Both the position numbers and the translations under genes were made by a program. From NCBI GenBank assembly GCA_037367405.1, contig JAZKJV010009322.1:372001-436000 (forward strand): a stretch of DNA of 64,000 bases. The letters are read 5' to 3'. The stretch comes from Ottelia alismoides. Taxonomy: Eukaryota; Streptophyta; Magnoliopsida; Alismatales; Hydrocharitaceae. Each line of letters begins with the position of its first letter. Within the stretch, counting starts at the first letter, position 1. The notes under the pieces were generated by a model, which made no database searches, had not been told where the DNA came from, and was given only the letters and a program-made list of their open reading frames with translations. Of this stretch, positions 26,301 through 36,465 are shown in pieces.

Positions 26301-28207
26301 GTGTCTGTACTCGGTGCTGGCTCAGTCTCCACCCTAGCTGGCTCTGTGGGAATCAGACAAAGCAAATAATCATCGAAATCGTCCCAGTCTATGTCTGAAT
26401 TCGAACGATATGAATTAGAAAAATAAGAAACGAAATCTGCGTCGCTATCCTGAACGCGGTCGTCATCCTCAAAAGTGTCCTCGTCCAAGAGTGTGCTCTC
26501 CGAATTCTTCTCTACTAGAAGCTATAACTCTGTATTGTCTGAAGGTGCAACAAGAGCTCGTGAAATGGGGTCAGACCAAACTGCTTCATCATCAGTGATC
26601 ACAAAGTCACACTCCTGGTGGACGTCTCGCTCTGCCTATGTCGTCTGCTCTATATCACTATACTGCTCTGAGCAAGCTGAATCTCACACTCTGGTCTCAT
26701 CGATCATCTCTATTTGTATACTTTCACCCTCTACGCGAAATTACACCTTCACGCTATCATGGTCGGACACCGCCTTGGCTGTGGCAAAGAATGGTCGTCC
26801 TAGAATGATGGGGGTATCTGTCACAGGCTCAGGGATCTCCATGACCGACACAACAAAGTCCACGGATATTTCAGGCTCTGAATTGTGATGACCACTTCCT
26901 TCAACAACCCCTTCAGCCTCTTGACAGATCGATCAACAACTGAAGGACTGTCCTATTCTGTCTAAGAGGTCCAAACTTGAATCGATCGAGTAAGGCTGCC
27001 GGAAGAAGGTTGATGGAAGAGTTGTTGTATAGTAGAGTCCGATCGAATCTCTGCTCATGAATGCGGCATCTGACATAGGGAACTCCTGCATCTGGCCTCT
27101 TGGTTGGCAGACAGTTCTGGATGGTGATGCATGTGGCACAAGTGAGCACATGGATCTCTGCCTGATGGTTCCTTCTCTTCCTACGAATAGTGATCTTATC
27201 TCTTAAGTTCTTCTGGAAGAGAGGGATGTGCTCAAGTGCCTCTTGTAGAGTCAGCTAGATATGAAATATGTCTATCATCTGCTGACTGAACTCTAACTGC
27301 TGATTCTTTTTTAAATTTTACTTTTATTCCCCTTCACCAAGCGGAGTGCTTGAGGGAAGGTGATAGTTGGGCCCTCCTCAAATAGAGGTCTAGGAATAGG
27401 TTGCTACTGTTGTGAAGTAATGGAATCCATATAAGGGTCATCATGCATCACATATGGACTCGAAGATGAAGAAACCTTTCCTTTATTAATTTTTTGGTCT
27501 TTTTCATACTGTCCTGAGATACAAAAACTGGAGGAAACACAACTGGAATAGAAATGGTGGCATCAGTACCACCCACGACATCAGTCTTCGGGGCATCAGA
27601 ACTGTGATCTGGCTCAGCATCTTGAAAAATGGTGGAATCAATACCACCAACTGCATCTGGAGAAAAGACGGCCTCAGTACCGTCGATTAGATCATCATCC
27701 TTGGCGGCGTCAGCACTACTGTCATCATCACCATTATAAGCGACATCAGCACCACTGTCCTCCTCGTCTGGTGCTCCTGGATCATCGTGAGGTCATCGCT
27801 CAGACGAGGCGCTGCCGGTTGGCATCCTACCGCTTCTAAGTGTAACAAAGTCAGCATAAAAATGTATGAAGAAATATCTCCCACTGTTTGGATTGGGCAC
27901 GATCTGAGCGTGTATGGCGGCTTTCCCTTTATAATATCCCTCATCTCCTGGCAAAACCCATCCATCTCCCATCTAAAGGATGCCTGCTGGTCTGAGAGTA
28001 GGCATGCTAGATCGTCAAGGACCGGGTTCTCATAAGCTGGACCATGAGAACCAGATGGGTTGCCTCACTGGAAATGAGGCTGTTGTTGGAACTGGTGATG
28101 GAGAGGCTGAGTGAACTGATGCTGAGGCTGTTGCCTCCACTATTGTCCCTACTGGTAGGGACGAGGACCTGACTGGTAATGCAGCTGTGGCTGGGAGTAC
28201 TGGGGAT
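23370..28207 (-). pseudogene. Element B gag C-terminus and pol remnant
   Basis: Continues the B gag-pol frame left of the element A insertion. In order on the minus strand: gag tail and acidic, repeat-bearing linker (28207-27300); protease (27149-26913) with the active-site Asp lost (LLYNNSSINLLP); second linker; RT (about 26000-25380), whose catalytic box reads FMDYF, so the second Asp is lost and a stop follows; RNase H (25371-24950); a TAG at 24796-24798 at the same codon as in element A; integrase (about 24790-23400) with GIDFVGPF but an altered second Asp region (ISDEG); and GPY (KGPYLV). A one-base deletion just before the end removes the original stop. Several frameshifts occur. Non-functional. 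Confidence 0.85.
28203..28207. repeat. Target-site duplication of element A (left copy)
   Basis: GGGAT precedes the TGATAACAGG terminus, and an identical GGGAT follows the other LTR at 45884-45888. It proves insertion of A into B. Confidence 0.93.
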
Positions 28208-31200
28208 TGATAACAGGCCTGATCACTCGGGTATAAGGTATAGAAATGGGTCGTTGCGACCCAAGCGACCAGGCGATGTGTATCAAGAAAAATGAACCAC
28301 TAAATGAAAGTAAAATCAATCAAGCACGAAGAAGCGGTCCTGCTATACGTTTAACCTGGTATAGCACCCAGGGTCGAACTCAAGGAGCACGGGTTGGCCA
28401 AAGGCCTACGAAGTAGTAAAAATGAATAAAATAAAAGAGGAAAATGTTTTTAGTGGTTTTTAATTATTTTTATATATTTTTTGGATTTTTAAAATGTAAA
28501 GAAAATAAGAAAGCACAAAAACAAGCACACTTCAACAATTTACTTAATGCATTAAAAAGCAACCAAAAATTAAAACAAAAATATTTTTATGTGTTTTATG
28601 ATTTTTTATGTTTTTGGTGAATTTTTGGGATTTTTCTGATATTTATTTTAATTTCTAAAAATCAAAAAGTAACAAAAACAAGGGGTACTGTCCAGCCAAG
28701 CCTAAAGTCCCTAGATAAAATACCTAGGGACCTCAAAAAGGCCTGGAGTAATTTTCCTGTAAAATAGATGAAATAAGGAAAATTTAGGTACCAGATTTAT
28801 TATTTTTGGATTTTTAATGTATTTATTAGAATTTTTATGGGTTTTTAAGGGTTTTTAAGTTTTTAGGGTTTTCCAGTGGTGAAAAATAGCCAAAATTGGC
28901 TAGAAAATAAAGAAACACAAATAAACAGTGGCTAATTTTTATAGAATTTTTGGGGGTGTTTTTATATTTTTTTATGATTTTCTAATCTAGACAGTAACAA
29001 AAACTAAGGTTTTTGAATTTTTAAAAATAACAAACGAAATCAAAAATGTCCTCAAAAATTCACAAAAATCCTACACCATGGTAGGAGCCATGTGTCAAAT
29101 TTTCGTCGAATTTGGAGGTGGTTTGATATTTTATTCAAAAATGACAAGAGGGTACTGTGCACAGGGACTGAAATGCAAATACCCAAAGTTCTGGGGGTCC
29201 AGGTGCAAAATACCCAGCCAATCACGCGCCAAGCGCATGCCTGGGGCACTCAGGGACCTATATGTAATAAAAATAAGTCCCAGGGACCAATTGGTAACAC
29301 GTACCAAAAGTCCGAGGGCCTTAGTTGCAATTTACCCACAAATAAATGCACATGCGAAATTAAACCATTCACAGGGGCATAAATGCAAATATTAAAAATA
29401 TTTCATTCATTTCAGAACAATCCAGAACTACAGGGGCATGAACAACAAATATCCCAAAATCACACGTGACGAAGCACGTGGCTCACAATAGGCAGGGGTA
29501 TATATGCAATTACACTAAAGCGCAAGGTCCATTGTGCAAATAAACCCTAAACTAAACAACGTATTTAAATATTTACAGGACTCAAATGAAATAAAGCAAA
29601 GATAAGGGCCTAAGGGTAAATTACCCTTTATTAACCGGAGCTGATGGATGACCGCCACGTGTAGATCGGACGGTCAGGAGGGGGCGGCTCTCAACGCTGC
29701 TGCTACTCTGCTCGATCCAACGGTCCAGGCCAGGACACGTGTGGATTTAACGGTCTGGATCAGGTGCCTCAGATCTGACGTCCACGTGCGCTCCAGGAAC
29801 CAACGGTTCAGATCAGACCTGGAGCGAGGAGGCGCGATCAACGGCTCTCGAGGATGCTGGATGAACTGAAGGCCGGCGAACTTCGCCGGCCTCGTGAAGA
29901 CGCCTCCGGCCTCCTCTGCTGCGCCTGAGTATCGTAGGAGCTCCGCCGTGAAGGTGCGCTGCTGCTGGTGCCCTCCGATGTCCCAACCGAGCTCGGGGGA
30001 GCTCCGACGAGGGTGGCCGAGGTGAAGCTCCTGGGCTGGATGTTGAGAGACCTCAGATGGCCTCCGCTGAACCTGCAAAACCCCTCAGGAGATTCGCGGG
30101 TCGAGGGCAAAGTGCCTCGACCCAGTTAGGCAACGTGGAGGTGATCGGTGCGTCGGGGCGACGGGCTCCGGCGAAGGTGAAAGACGGTGGAGCCCGGTTC
30201 CCAGCTCCTGTGCGAGCTGGGTTGTGCGAGTGGGTGCAGAAGGTGCGGCGAGGGAAGGCGGAGATGTTGGTCGGGTCCGATGGTCGGATAGCGGTCGGAA
30301 CCGAAGTGAATCGAGGGAATACGACGGCGCTATGAATTGGGGGAAAATGAAAATGAGATGAAATGGGCAAGCGAAGGGGCTACCTGGGTGAAGGAGTAGA
30401 CTGTGCTGGAGCTGGGGGTGCTCCCGGTCGTCGCCTCAAGGGGTGTCTCTGCCCGAGGCTCGAGCTCGCTTCAGGTGGCGGAGCTACGGCGGAGATGTCG
30501 CCGGATCAGTGGATTCGCCGGCCTTCCTCGCTGCAACAGGGTGGGGCGGCGAGCTGTCACCTCGCTCTCTCTCTGGAGCTCACTGGAAAGCTACGCGAAT
30601 GGCCAAAGATGGAAGAATTAGGTGGCGGAGCTCGCTTAAGTAGGTTGGAGGGATCCGAGAAGAAAGGCTCGGGTAGGGTCACGGTGGCGCGCAGATCCCG
30701 AGGTCGATGCCCGGCGAGGGTGTCGGATGTGGGAGGTGTAAAGCCGAGCCGGGGTTTAGGGAAATGGGTATCGGGTCGAGCGGGCGAATTTAGGAGAAGA
30801 CGGGTCGGGCGCTCGAGTCCGTGAGAAGTGGTCCTGGGGGGGCCAGTTGACCGGGCGGTCAACATCCCCAGGACCCAATGGGTTCAGGCCACGTGGCAGG
30901 AATTTAGAGCTCAAAATTAAGGTAGTTATGGCCCGATTTTGTAAAAACTCAAAACACAAACTATTTTTATTTTATTTTTTTCTATTTTTTGGTGATTTTT
31001 AATTACTTTTTGGAAAAAAATAAGGTATTTACAATATATAGCTATATATAGGTATATATACAATATGTAAGCTTTTGATTTTTGATTTTTAATTATTATT
31101 TTTGTACAATTTTATTCCTATTTTATATTTTATTTATTTATAGAATAAAATAAGGAATAAAAGGGTGTTTTTATTTTATTTTTATTATTTATATACATAG

Positions 31201-31823
31201 GTAAAATAAATAGTTATGTACAACTATATACATGGCATATGTACAATATATTTTTGTAATTTTAATTTTGTTATTTTTATTTGATTTTTGTTTTGATTCT
31301 TTTTATTTTATTTATTTACAATATATATAGCCTAGAATATTTACAAAAAGTTTGGAAAATAACTTTATTTATTTACAAGGTTAAATAAATATAGAAGCAT
31401 GGTCTATGTACATGATGAAAGGGTATTTTGAATTTTTAATTTTTTTAACTTTTTATTTTGTTTTTATCTCTTATAAATATATACAAGTATTTATAAGCAT
31501 ATTTTTGGGTGAGGAAAACATTTTTATTTTATCTACATAAATATATACAAATGAGCCCCTATCTCCCTCTACTTGGCTTTTATGCGGTCAGGCCCATGCT
31601 GAGCCCTCCCTTGGGTTAGGTTGCTCAATATTTATTCTAGATATTTCCCTCTTTTTCTTTTTAATCTTTATTCTTTTATTTTTGCACAAAAACATGCTAA
31701 TTATAGAATTTTACACAATGCATGCTTTTGCTAATTATCCCTATTTACACATATCTACATGCATTTGCAAAGGTTTTTGTAGCTAAAATATAAGAATAAA
31801 GAGTGATGAATGGGTATTCATCA
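28208..31823 (-). repeat. 3' LTR of element A
   Basis: 3,616 bp, TGATAACAGG to GTATTCATCA on the plus strand (TGATGAATACCC to CTGTTATCA in element sense). It has three compositional blocks: A/T-rich (28430-29040), a module of ATGCAAAT words (29150-29560), a G/C-rich core (29640-30900) and a long A/T-rich end. Several ACGTG cores occur: about 29464, 29476, 29658, 29737, 29782 and 30890. Open frames in the G/C-rich core recur in the other LTR simply because the LTRs are copies. Confidence 0.95.
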
Positions 31824-31836
31824 CCCCCCTATACTT
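31824..31836 (-). other. Polypurine tract of element A
   Basis: On the minus strand AAGTATAGGGGGG abuts the TGATGAAT start of the 3' LTR. It should prime plus-strand DNA synthesis. The same motif recurs as the 3' arms of the hairpins at 33429-33775. Confidence 0.9.
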
Positions 31837-33428
31837 AACTTTGCTAGTCCCTTAGCAAACACTTATTTGAAAAAGAAGTGAAAAAGGAAGAAAAAGAAAA
31901 AGAAAAAGAGGATGTACATGGATCAAGGTTGATTATTAAATTTGCCTTCATCAAATTGGGGTATGGAGCTCGATCAGATCTTTGGATTATTAATGTGTCG
32001 GAACCTTATTTAGACTTAAGCTTAAAACCTAACAGCCTCTAAGTTCCACTAATCTATAACCAAGACTCCTCAATGCTCCAGATCAGAACAAGTCATCAAT
32101 CACAAACCCTGAAGACCATGAATCTTTTCTTGTCCTGTGAATGTGAAGTCTAAGCTCTCCACCTCAGAAATGGCAACTCGACAACCCTCCCAAACAAGGT
32201 AACTCTATGACCTCAATCTGGCTACTCTTTCCTCGAGGAGCGGGGTATTCCTTTCTAAGTTCAAGTACAACCGGCTCAAGAAGAGGGGGAAGAAGAGAAT
32301 GGGTCAAGGCCAGTGTAGCCAAGTACCCTTGGGAGCTTGACCAGTGCAGCCAAGTCTCCCTGCTGCAAGCTACAACAGGTGGATCATGAAACCAAGCTTT
32401 GCTTATTGCACTCTATACATACTCCGGTGGGATTATCATTTTCTCTCAGACCCACCACTTTTTTGGAGTTCTTTTCTTTTTTTGCACATTTTTTTTGTGC
32501 ATCTGTACAACATATACATGTGCAGCATATATACAAGGAGTTTTTCCTCTTGAGCCAGTAGACTATCCCTCTTTTGAAGCTTTATTGCAACCCACAACTC
32601 CCGTCGTTAGACCTCATGGTAACCAGACCAAGTTGAGACGCACTTCCTTCACTATAAGAAGAAGAGAGGTTCCGCCTAGAAGTACTACCCTCATATGCTA
32701 CCCCAAGCCAAGGAAGACTGCCTCCTCACCACCTCATCCGTAGAGAGCTCGGTGCATAGTGCTGGTGTCCAAGTAAAGCCATAATCTATATGAGTCATGT
32801 GTTGTTGTTAAGTGCTCTACTTAGGCTCATTGAGATGACATGTGATCATAGCCTAGTGGACTCAAAGAATTAAGTCACCATGGACCTGAAAAGCCTTAAA
32901 CCTAAGTCCTATAAGGTTCTTCTTAGAAATTAGGTGGATTAAGATCTTAGTCAAGCTCCATTCCTCAATTTGATTCCAGGCTAGTTTAAATGTCAACTAT
33001 CATCCAGAAAAACTATATACATATGTACAAAAAGATGCTTATTTACACAAATTTTACAAACATGCAAAATTTTTGAAAAATGTTTTGAAATCATGGATGA
33101 ATGATGCATGAAGTGCAAGTTTTGCAAAAAGATATTTACACACATTTACACAAGATTTTTGCAAACTTTTGATTTTCAAAACATTTTGGAAACATTTTGT
33201 ACTATATACATAATTTTGCTAAGAAAATATTTACACAAGCTTTACACAAAAGATTTTTGAAATCATTTTTACAAAAATAATTTGTACACTAGCTATGTAT
33301 GTGCAAATAAAAGAAGATTATGTACACGAAAAATTTTTAATTTTTGTGATTTTTAGCCATTTTATTTATTAACACACTCACACAAAGTACGAGTTATGGC
33401 TAAAGTATATATGAAATATATACACACC
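31837..33428 (-). other. Post-pol non-coding region of element A
   Basis: About 1.6 kb between the polypurine tract and the hairpin cassette, homologous to 21301-22885 in B. No sense frame of note and no recognisable envelope-like protein. The plus strand (antisense to the element) holds an open frame at 32399-32743 whose second half (PVDYPSFEALLQPTTP, then EVPPRSTT, PKPRKTASSPPHP) is largely shared with B. It has no in-frame ATG in A and a stop in B, so I do not call it a gene. Confidence 0.6.
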
Positions 33429-33776
33429 CCCCTATATTTAGCTTGAACGATGTCCTCAGAGTCAAGAGCGATGAAGAAGACATAACTCGTGCTAGGTATA
33501 GGAAAGTGAAAAGAAAGGCTATACAAAAGAAGAATGAAAAGTCAAGAGGGACTCAGGTCTCCCCCCTATACTTAGGATCAAGTAATCCTAAGTATAGCAT
33601 GCTGTATACTAAGGGAAAACCTGAGTGCAGAATGTACAGGGTCTACCCCCCCTATACTTAGGGTGAAATATCCCTAAGTATAGGCAGTAAAAATAGGGGT
33701 AGACAGAAACAAAAGAAATACCCAAAAGGTCTCACGTCCCCCCTATACTTAGGGTAAAGCGCACCCTAAGTATAGC
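33429..33776 (-). other. Four-unit hairpin/polypurine-like cassette of element A
   Basis: Three hairpins have perfect 13-bp stems: 33566-33578 with 33585-33597, 33651-33663 with 33672-33684, and 33743-33755 with 33763-33775 (loops of 6-8 bases). A fourth, longer and imperfect unit spans about 33429-33505. Each is flanked by a run of C on the plus strand. On the element sense strand each 3' arm therefore reads CCTAAGTATAGGGGGG or similar, nearly the polypurine tract itself. The innermost pairs vary (GGAT/ATCC, GGG/CCC, GGGT/ACCC) while keeping pairing. Confidence 0.9.
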
Positions 33777-33906
33777 ATAATCACAAGATGGAGAAAGGGA
33801 TGTGGGACTAAAGAATGTGGTGATATGGACATCTGGATCTATATACAGCGGAAGATCAATGAAACTCAGGCGTGATATGCATTAGATGTGAGTCAAAGAC
33901 CACATC

Positions 33907-35340
33907 TCACGCAAAATGAATAGGGGCAAGATCAACGACCCGCGGCTCATGATCTAGAAATGGCTTGAGCCGCTGGCCGTTCACTCGAAAGGTACTCTCA
34001 GAAGACAACTCAGATATGTCGATGCTACCATTGTCGTGTACCTTTCTAACCAGATAAGGTCCCTTCCATTTGCTCTGTAGCTTCCCTGGAAATAATCGTA
34101 GCCTCGCATCAAACAGCCATACTCTCTGTCCAATCTCAAAATGCTTGTGGCTGATATGAGAATCATGCCACTCCTTGACTTTCTCCTTATAATGTAGGCT
34201 GCTTGAGAAAGCTGCATCTCTAAGCTCCTCCAGGGCAGCTAGCTCTGCCCTCCTCTGGTCTCCCATACCATCTGGATCCATCAAAATATCTGTGACTGCC
34301 CAAAGTGACTTGTGCCTCAGCTCAATAGGTAAATGGCATGGCTTGCCATATACGAGGCGAAAGGGAGATGTGCCCAAAGGTGTCTTGAAAGACGTCCTAT
34401 ATGCCCACAAGACCGAGTCCAAAAGCTGTGACCAATCCTTTCGGTCAGGGCGGACGACTTTCTGCAGAATAGTCTTGATCTCCCTATTCGACACTTCGGC
34501 TAGACCATTCGTCTGTGGATGGTAAGGTGTAGCAAAACGATGATCTATGCCGAACTCGCTAGCAAGTGCCTTCACCTGGTCGTTGATGAAGTGAGATCCC
34601 CCATCAGAAATCAGAACTCGTGGAACCCCGAACCGCGTGATGATATGCTTCCTCAAAAATCTGCAAAATGTCCTCGCATCAGCGGCTCGGGCGGGGATAG
34701 CCTCCACCCAACGACTCACATAATCTACGGCCAACAGAATGTACTCAAATCCCTGACTCTTAGGGAATGGACCCATGAAATCGATGCCCCATGCATCAAA
34801 AACCTCACAGAAGTGAATGGGCTGCATCGGCATCATATCACGCTGTCCACAAGTGCCCATCCTCTGACAGTCAGTACACCTCTTCACGAACTCATCTGAG
34901 TCCTTGAAGAGGGTAGGCCACCACAAGCCGGATTGGAGCACTTTCTGTGCCGTTCTCCTCCCAGAATGATGTCCTCCTGCCTCAAGCTTGTGGCAGTAAG
35001 TGAGGATGCTATGGTGTTCCTCCTGAGGAATACACCGACGCCAGACGCTATCCCCTCCTTCGTGGTAAAGGATGGGATCCTCCCAATGGTAGGACTTGGC
35101 CTTCGCAAGGAAGGTCTCAGGTCTCTGTCTAGGCCAATCTTGTGGGACTTTCCCAACAACGAGAAAGTTCACAATATCGGCGTACCATGGAAGTGAGGCG
35201 ATAGCAAGGATCGCCTCATCTGGGAAGGTATCTCTAATAGGGTCAATCTGCTCAGAATCCTCAGGCTGCTCTAGTCGGGAGAGATGATCCGCCACCACAT
35301 TCTTGACTCCAGGCTTATCCTTAATCTCAATGTCGAACTC
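33907..35340 (-). CDS. Integrase of element A
   Basis: Begins in the RNase H-integrase linker (VVADHLSRLEQPED). It has an HHCC zinc domain (histidines in HHSILTYCHKLEAGGHHSG, then CTDC) and a catalytic core with Asp in GIDFMGPF, Asp in ISDGGSHF and Glu 36 residues later in LAEVSNREIK, the exact D-x35-E spacing. Next come WAYRTSFKTPLGTSPFRLVYGK and a C-terminal GPY motif (KWKGPYLVRKV). No chromodomain follows, which fits Athila rather than a chromovirus. It would insert the DNA copy into the nuclear genome. It ends in TGA at 33907-33909, about 130 bp before the first hairpin. Confidence 0.92.
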   Translation of the reverse strand, partial: EFDIEIKDKPGVKNVVADHLSRLEQPEDSEQIDPIRDTFPDEAILAIASLPWYADIVNFLVVGKVPQDWPRQRPETFLAKAKSYHWEDPILYHEGGDSVWRRCIPQEEHHSILTYCHKLEAGGHHSGRRTAQKVLQSGLWWPTLFKDSDEFVKRCTDCQRMGTCGQRDMMPMQPIHFCEVFDAWGIDFMGPFPKSQGFEYILLAVDYVSRWVEAIPARAADARTFCRFLRKHIITRFGVPRVLISDGGSHFINDQVKALASEFGIDHRFATPYHPQTNGLAEVSNREIKTILQKVVRPDRKDWSQLLDSVLWAYRTSFKTPLGTSPFRLVYGKPCHLPIELRHKSLWAVTDILMDPDGMGDQRRAELAALEELRDAAFSSSLHYKEKVKEWHDSHISHKHFEIGQRVWLFDARLRLFPGKLQSKWKGPYLVRKVHDNGSIDISELSSESTFRVNGQRLKPFLDHEPRVVDLAPIHFA

Positions 35341-35343
35341 CTA

Positions 35344-36462
35344 GAGTTGAAGGATCCATCTAGTCAGTCTGGCCTTGGCATCCTTCTTTGCCATGAGGTA
35401 CCTGATGGCGGTGTGATCTGTAAACACAGTCACTCTAGATCCGATGATATACGATCTGAACTTATCTAGGGCGAACACTACAGCTAGCATCTCCTTCTCT
35501 GTGACCGTGTAATTCCGCTGGGCGGAATCCAAAGTGCGGCTAGCATAGTGTATGGCAAATGGAACTCCATCCCTCCTCTGTCCCAGCACTGCCCCTACGG
35601 CAAAATCGGAGGCATCCGTCATGATCTCGAATGGGAGAGACCAATCAGGCGGCTGGAGGACAGGAGCCTCTATGACACACTGCTGGAGAGTCGCGAATGA
35701 CGAAAGACACTTGTCATCGACAAGGAACTCGGTGTCTTTCGTCAAGAGGTCAGTCAACGGTCGGGCAATCCTGCTGAAATCCTGAATGAACCTCCTATAA
35801 AATCCAACGTGCCCCAGGAATGACCGTAGCTGCCTCAGATTGGACGGCGGTGCGAGTTTCCTAATGACATCAACCTTGGCCGGATCAACCTCCATGCCCC
35901 TGTTGGAGATGATGTGGCCAAGCACCGTCCCTTGAGTCACCATGAAGTGACTCTTCTCCCAAGATAAAACCAAATGAAACTCGATACATCGCTGGAGTAC
36001 CCGGTCTAGGCAGTCAAGACAAGCATCGAATCCGTCGCCGTAGACCGAGAAATCGTCCATGAAGACCTCCAAACACTCCCCTACCATGTCCGAGAAGATC
36101 GACAGCATGCACCTCTGAAAAGTCGCAGGGGCATTGCATAGCCCAAATGGCATGCGTCGAAAAGCATATGTGCCGAAGGGATAGGTAAAGGTGGTCTTCT
36201 CCTGATCCTCAGGAGCGATGGCCACTTGGTTGTAGCCCGAGTACCCATCTAGGAAGCAATAATGGCTCTTCCCTGCCAGTCTCTCAATGATCTGGTCAAT
36301 AAAAGGCAGGGGGAAATGGTCCTTCTTGGTGGCTTGGTTGAGTCTCCTGTAATCAACACAAACCCTCCAAGAGGTGGGTACTCGTGTAGCAATCTCCTCT
36401 CCCGACTCATTGATCACAATCGTGATGCCCGTCTTCTTGGGCACCACATGCAAGGGGCTGAC
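35344..36462 (-). CDS. Reverse transcriptase and RNase H of element A
   Basis: Starts within the RT fingers ([11 protein letters not shown]). It contains [11 protein letters not shown] with the first catalytic Asp, [15 protein letters not shown], and the FMDDFSVYG box at about 36040-36066 with both Asp residues, followed by [16 protein letters not shown] and [12 protein letters not shown]. The RNase H part has [28 protein letters not shown] and [11 protein letters not shown], giving Asp-Glu-Asp. The enzyme would copy element RNA to DNA in the particle. FMDDFSVYG is characteristic of the Athila branch. The stretch ends at the TAG at 35341-35343, which element B shares. Confidence 0.9.
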
Positions 36463-36465
36463 CTA

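Noticed and set aside
30363..30824. A 153-codon open frame in G/C-rich sequence, with relatives at 44553-44882
   Set aside because: It is inside the element A LTR and recurs only because the LTRs are copies. The second copy is shorter owing to a small indel, so it is not maintained as a protein.
31837..33906. An envelope-like gene, expected in some Athila elements
   Set aside because: No sense-strand frame of useful length or transmembrane-rich product is visible in A, B or C between pol and the polypurine tract.
34519..34899. Several plus-strand open frames opposite integrase and RT
   Set aside because: These are antisense shadows of the long pol frame; the same shadows appear opposite pol in element B.
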